A stretch of 6,083 bases of DNA from an uncultured Bacteroidia bacterium. Its GTDB lineage: Bacteria; Bacteroidota; Bacteroidia; Bacteroidales; UBA932. A program made the position numbers and the translations under genes. Below are positions 5,510 to 6,083 of this stretch, one piece after another; position 1 is the stretch's first letter, and each line of letters begins with the position of its first letter. Below the pieces are notes generated by a model. The model made no database searches. It saw only the letters and a list, made by a program, of their open reading frames with translations, and had not been told where the DNA came from. The stretch is from the NCBI GenBank assembly GCA_902766985.1, contig CACXFP010000217.1:1-6083 (forward strand), given 5' to 3'.

Positions 5510-6083
5510 CTACAGCAAAGCCTTGATATCATCCTCGATCGCCTCGGGTGCCGTCGTAGGCTCGAAACGGGCCACGACATGTCCCTTGCGGTCAATCAGG
5601 AATTTAGTGAAATTCCACTTGATGTCGGGGTTTGACGCATAGGAGGAATCTGCCTTCGCCAGCATCCTGTCCATGAAGGCCGCCGTCTCCCCTTCACCGA
5701 ATCCGGCGAAAGGTTTCTCGGAATAGAGCCATTTGAACACGGGATGGGCGTTTTCCCCGTTAACGTCGCATTTCGCCATCAGGGGGAAGGTGACTCCATG
5801 ATTGATTCGGCAGAACTCAGCTATTTCCTCGTTGGTGCCAGGCTCCTGATGTCCGAACTGGTCGCATGGAAAACCTATGACCACGAACCCCTGGTCCTTG
5901 TATTTCTGGTAAAGGGATTCAAGCCCGTCGTACTGCGGGGTGAACCCGCACTTGGAAGCCGTGTTGGCAATGAGGAGGACCTTGCCCTTGTATGAGGAGA
6001 AACCGACGGTCTCGCCCTTGTTGGACTCGGCCTTGAAATCGTAAACCGTCGTCCCGCTGTTGCAGGAAATCAGGGTCAGGGCA
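5510..6083 (-). CDS. Glutathione peroxidase-family lipoprotein, N-terminus cut by window edge
   Basis: The frame is open from the right edge (first whole codon 6082-6080) to TAG at 5512-5510, giving 190 visible residues; only the first part of the signal peptide is missing. The visible N-terminus reads ALTLISCNSG, a lipobox (L-I-S-C) that marks a probable membrane-anchored lipoprotein. The peroxidase domain follows (YDFKAES onward): catalytic cysteine in NTASKCGF (visible residue 45; cysteine, not selenocysteine), FPCDQFGHQEPG with the conserved glutamine (75), a likely resolving cysteine in AKCDVNG (105), and WNFTKFL (156-162) supplying the tryptophan and asparagine of the active site. Such Cys-type bacterial enzymes reduce peroxides, commonly with thioredoxin as donor rather than glutathione. 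A GTG at 5884 lies inside the domain and is not the start. The membrane-anchored form implies protection against peroxide in the periplasm; the electron donor there is unknown. Confidence 0.9.
   Translation of the reverse strand, partial: ALTLISCNSGTTVYDFKAESNKGETVGFSSYKGKVLLIANTASKCGFTPQYDGLESLYQKYKDQGFVVIGFPCDQFGHQEPGTNEEIAEFCRINHGVTFPLMAKCDVNGENAHPVFKWLYSEKPFAGFGEGETAAFMDRMLAKADSSYASNPDIKWNFTKFLIDRKGHVVARFEPTTAPEAIEDDIKALL

Noticed and set aside
5867..5869. Aspartate instead of asparagine in the peroxidase FPC(N/D)QFG motif as an active-site defect
   Set aside because: The catalytic cysteine, glutamine, tryptophan and asparagine are all present elsewhere, and D at this place is a tolerated variant.

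Overview
The window looks like chromosomal DNA of a Bacteroidota member, most likely a gut-type Bacteroidales with fairly high GC (mid-50s percent by eye). The basis is the gene set and the promoter style. The genes are a GH29-type fucosidase tail, a secreted sugar isomerase-like/DUF1080 fusion, an M64 'IgA-type' peptidase and a glutathione peroxidase lipoprotein. Promoters resemble the Bacteroidota TTTG ... TAnnTTTG pattern, Shine-Dalgarno sites are absent and start codons have A/T-rich leaders. Rikenellaceae-like or other GC-richer Bacteroidales would fit, but genus cannot be decided from this sequence.

Layout, left to right. (1) 1-386, + strand: the 3' end of an alpha-L-fucosidase gene, covering the C-terminal discoidin-like domain. 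Its stop codon overlaps, in a shared TTAA, the stop of the next gene on the other strand. (2) 383-2443, - strand: a tight three-gene run read right to left, made of a 78-aa ribbon-helix-helix-like protein (2443-2207), an exported HAD-superfamily phosphatase (2206-992) and a DJ-1/PfpI protein (985-383). Gaps are 0 and 6 bp, so this is probably one operon. (3) 2496-4037, - strand: an exported two-domain protein, with a xylose-isomerase-like TIM barrel followed by a DUF1080 (3-keto-disaccharide hydrolase) domain. (4) 4038-4142: a divergent promoter region with a perfect 13-bp inverted repeat whose arms each carry a -7-like element. (5) 4143-5498, + strand: a complete secreted M64-family zinc metallopeptidase. 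(6) 5510 to the right edge, - strand: a glutathione peroxidase with a lipoprotein signal, missing its first few residues.

Functionally, the window mixes carbohydrate turnover (fucosidase; keto-glycoside-type fusion), an exported peptidase that may act on host or dietary protein, and stress or housekeeping functions (DJ-1, glutathione peroxidase, HAD phosphatase). Five of the six larger proteins are predicted or likely to be exported; DJ-1 is the exception. No mobile element, RNA gene or CRISPR array was seen, and no gene-free stretch exceeds about 105 bp. The items most worth a second look are the inverted-repeat divergent promoter, the isomerase-DUF1080 fusion, the terminator buried in an opposing coding sequence, and the small DNA-binding-like protein leading the HAD/DJ-1 operon. 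I did not find a convincing wholly new multi-gene system here.
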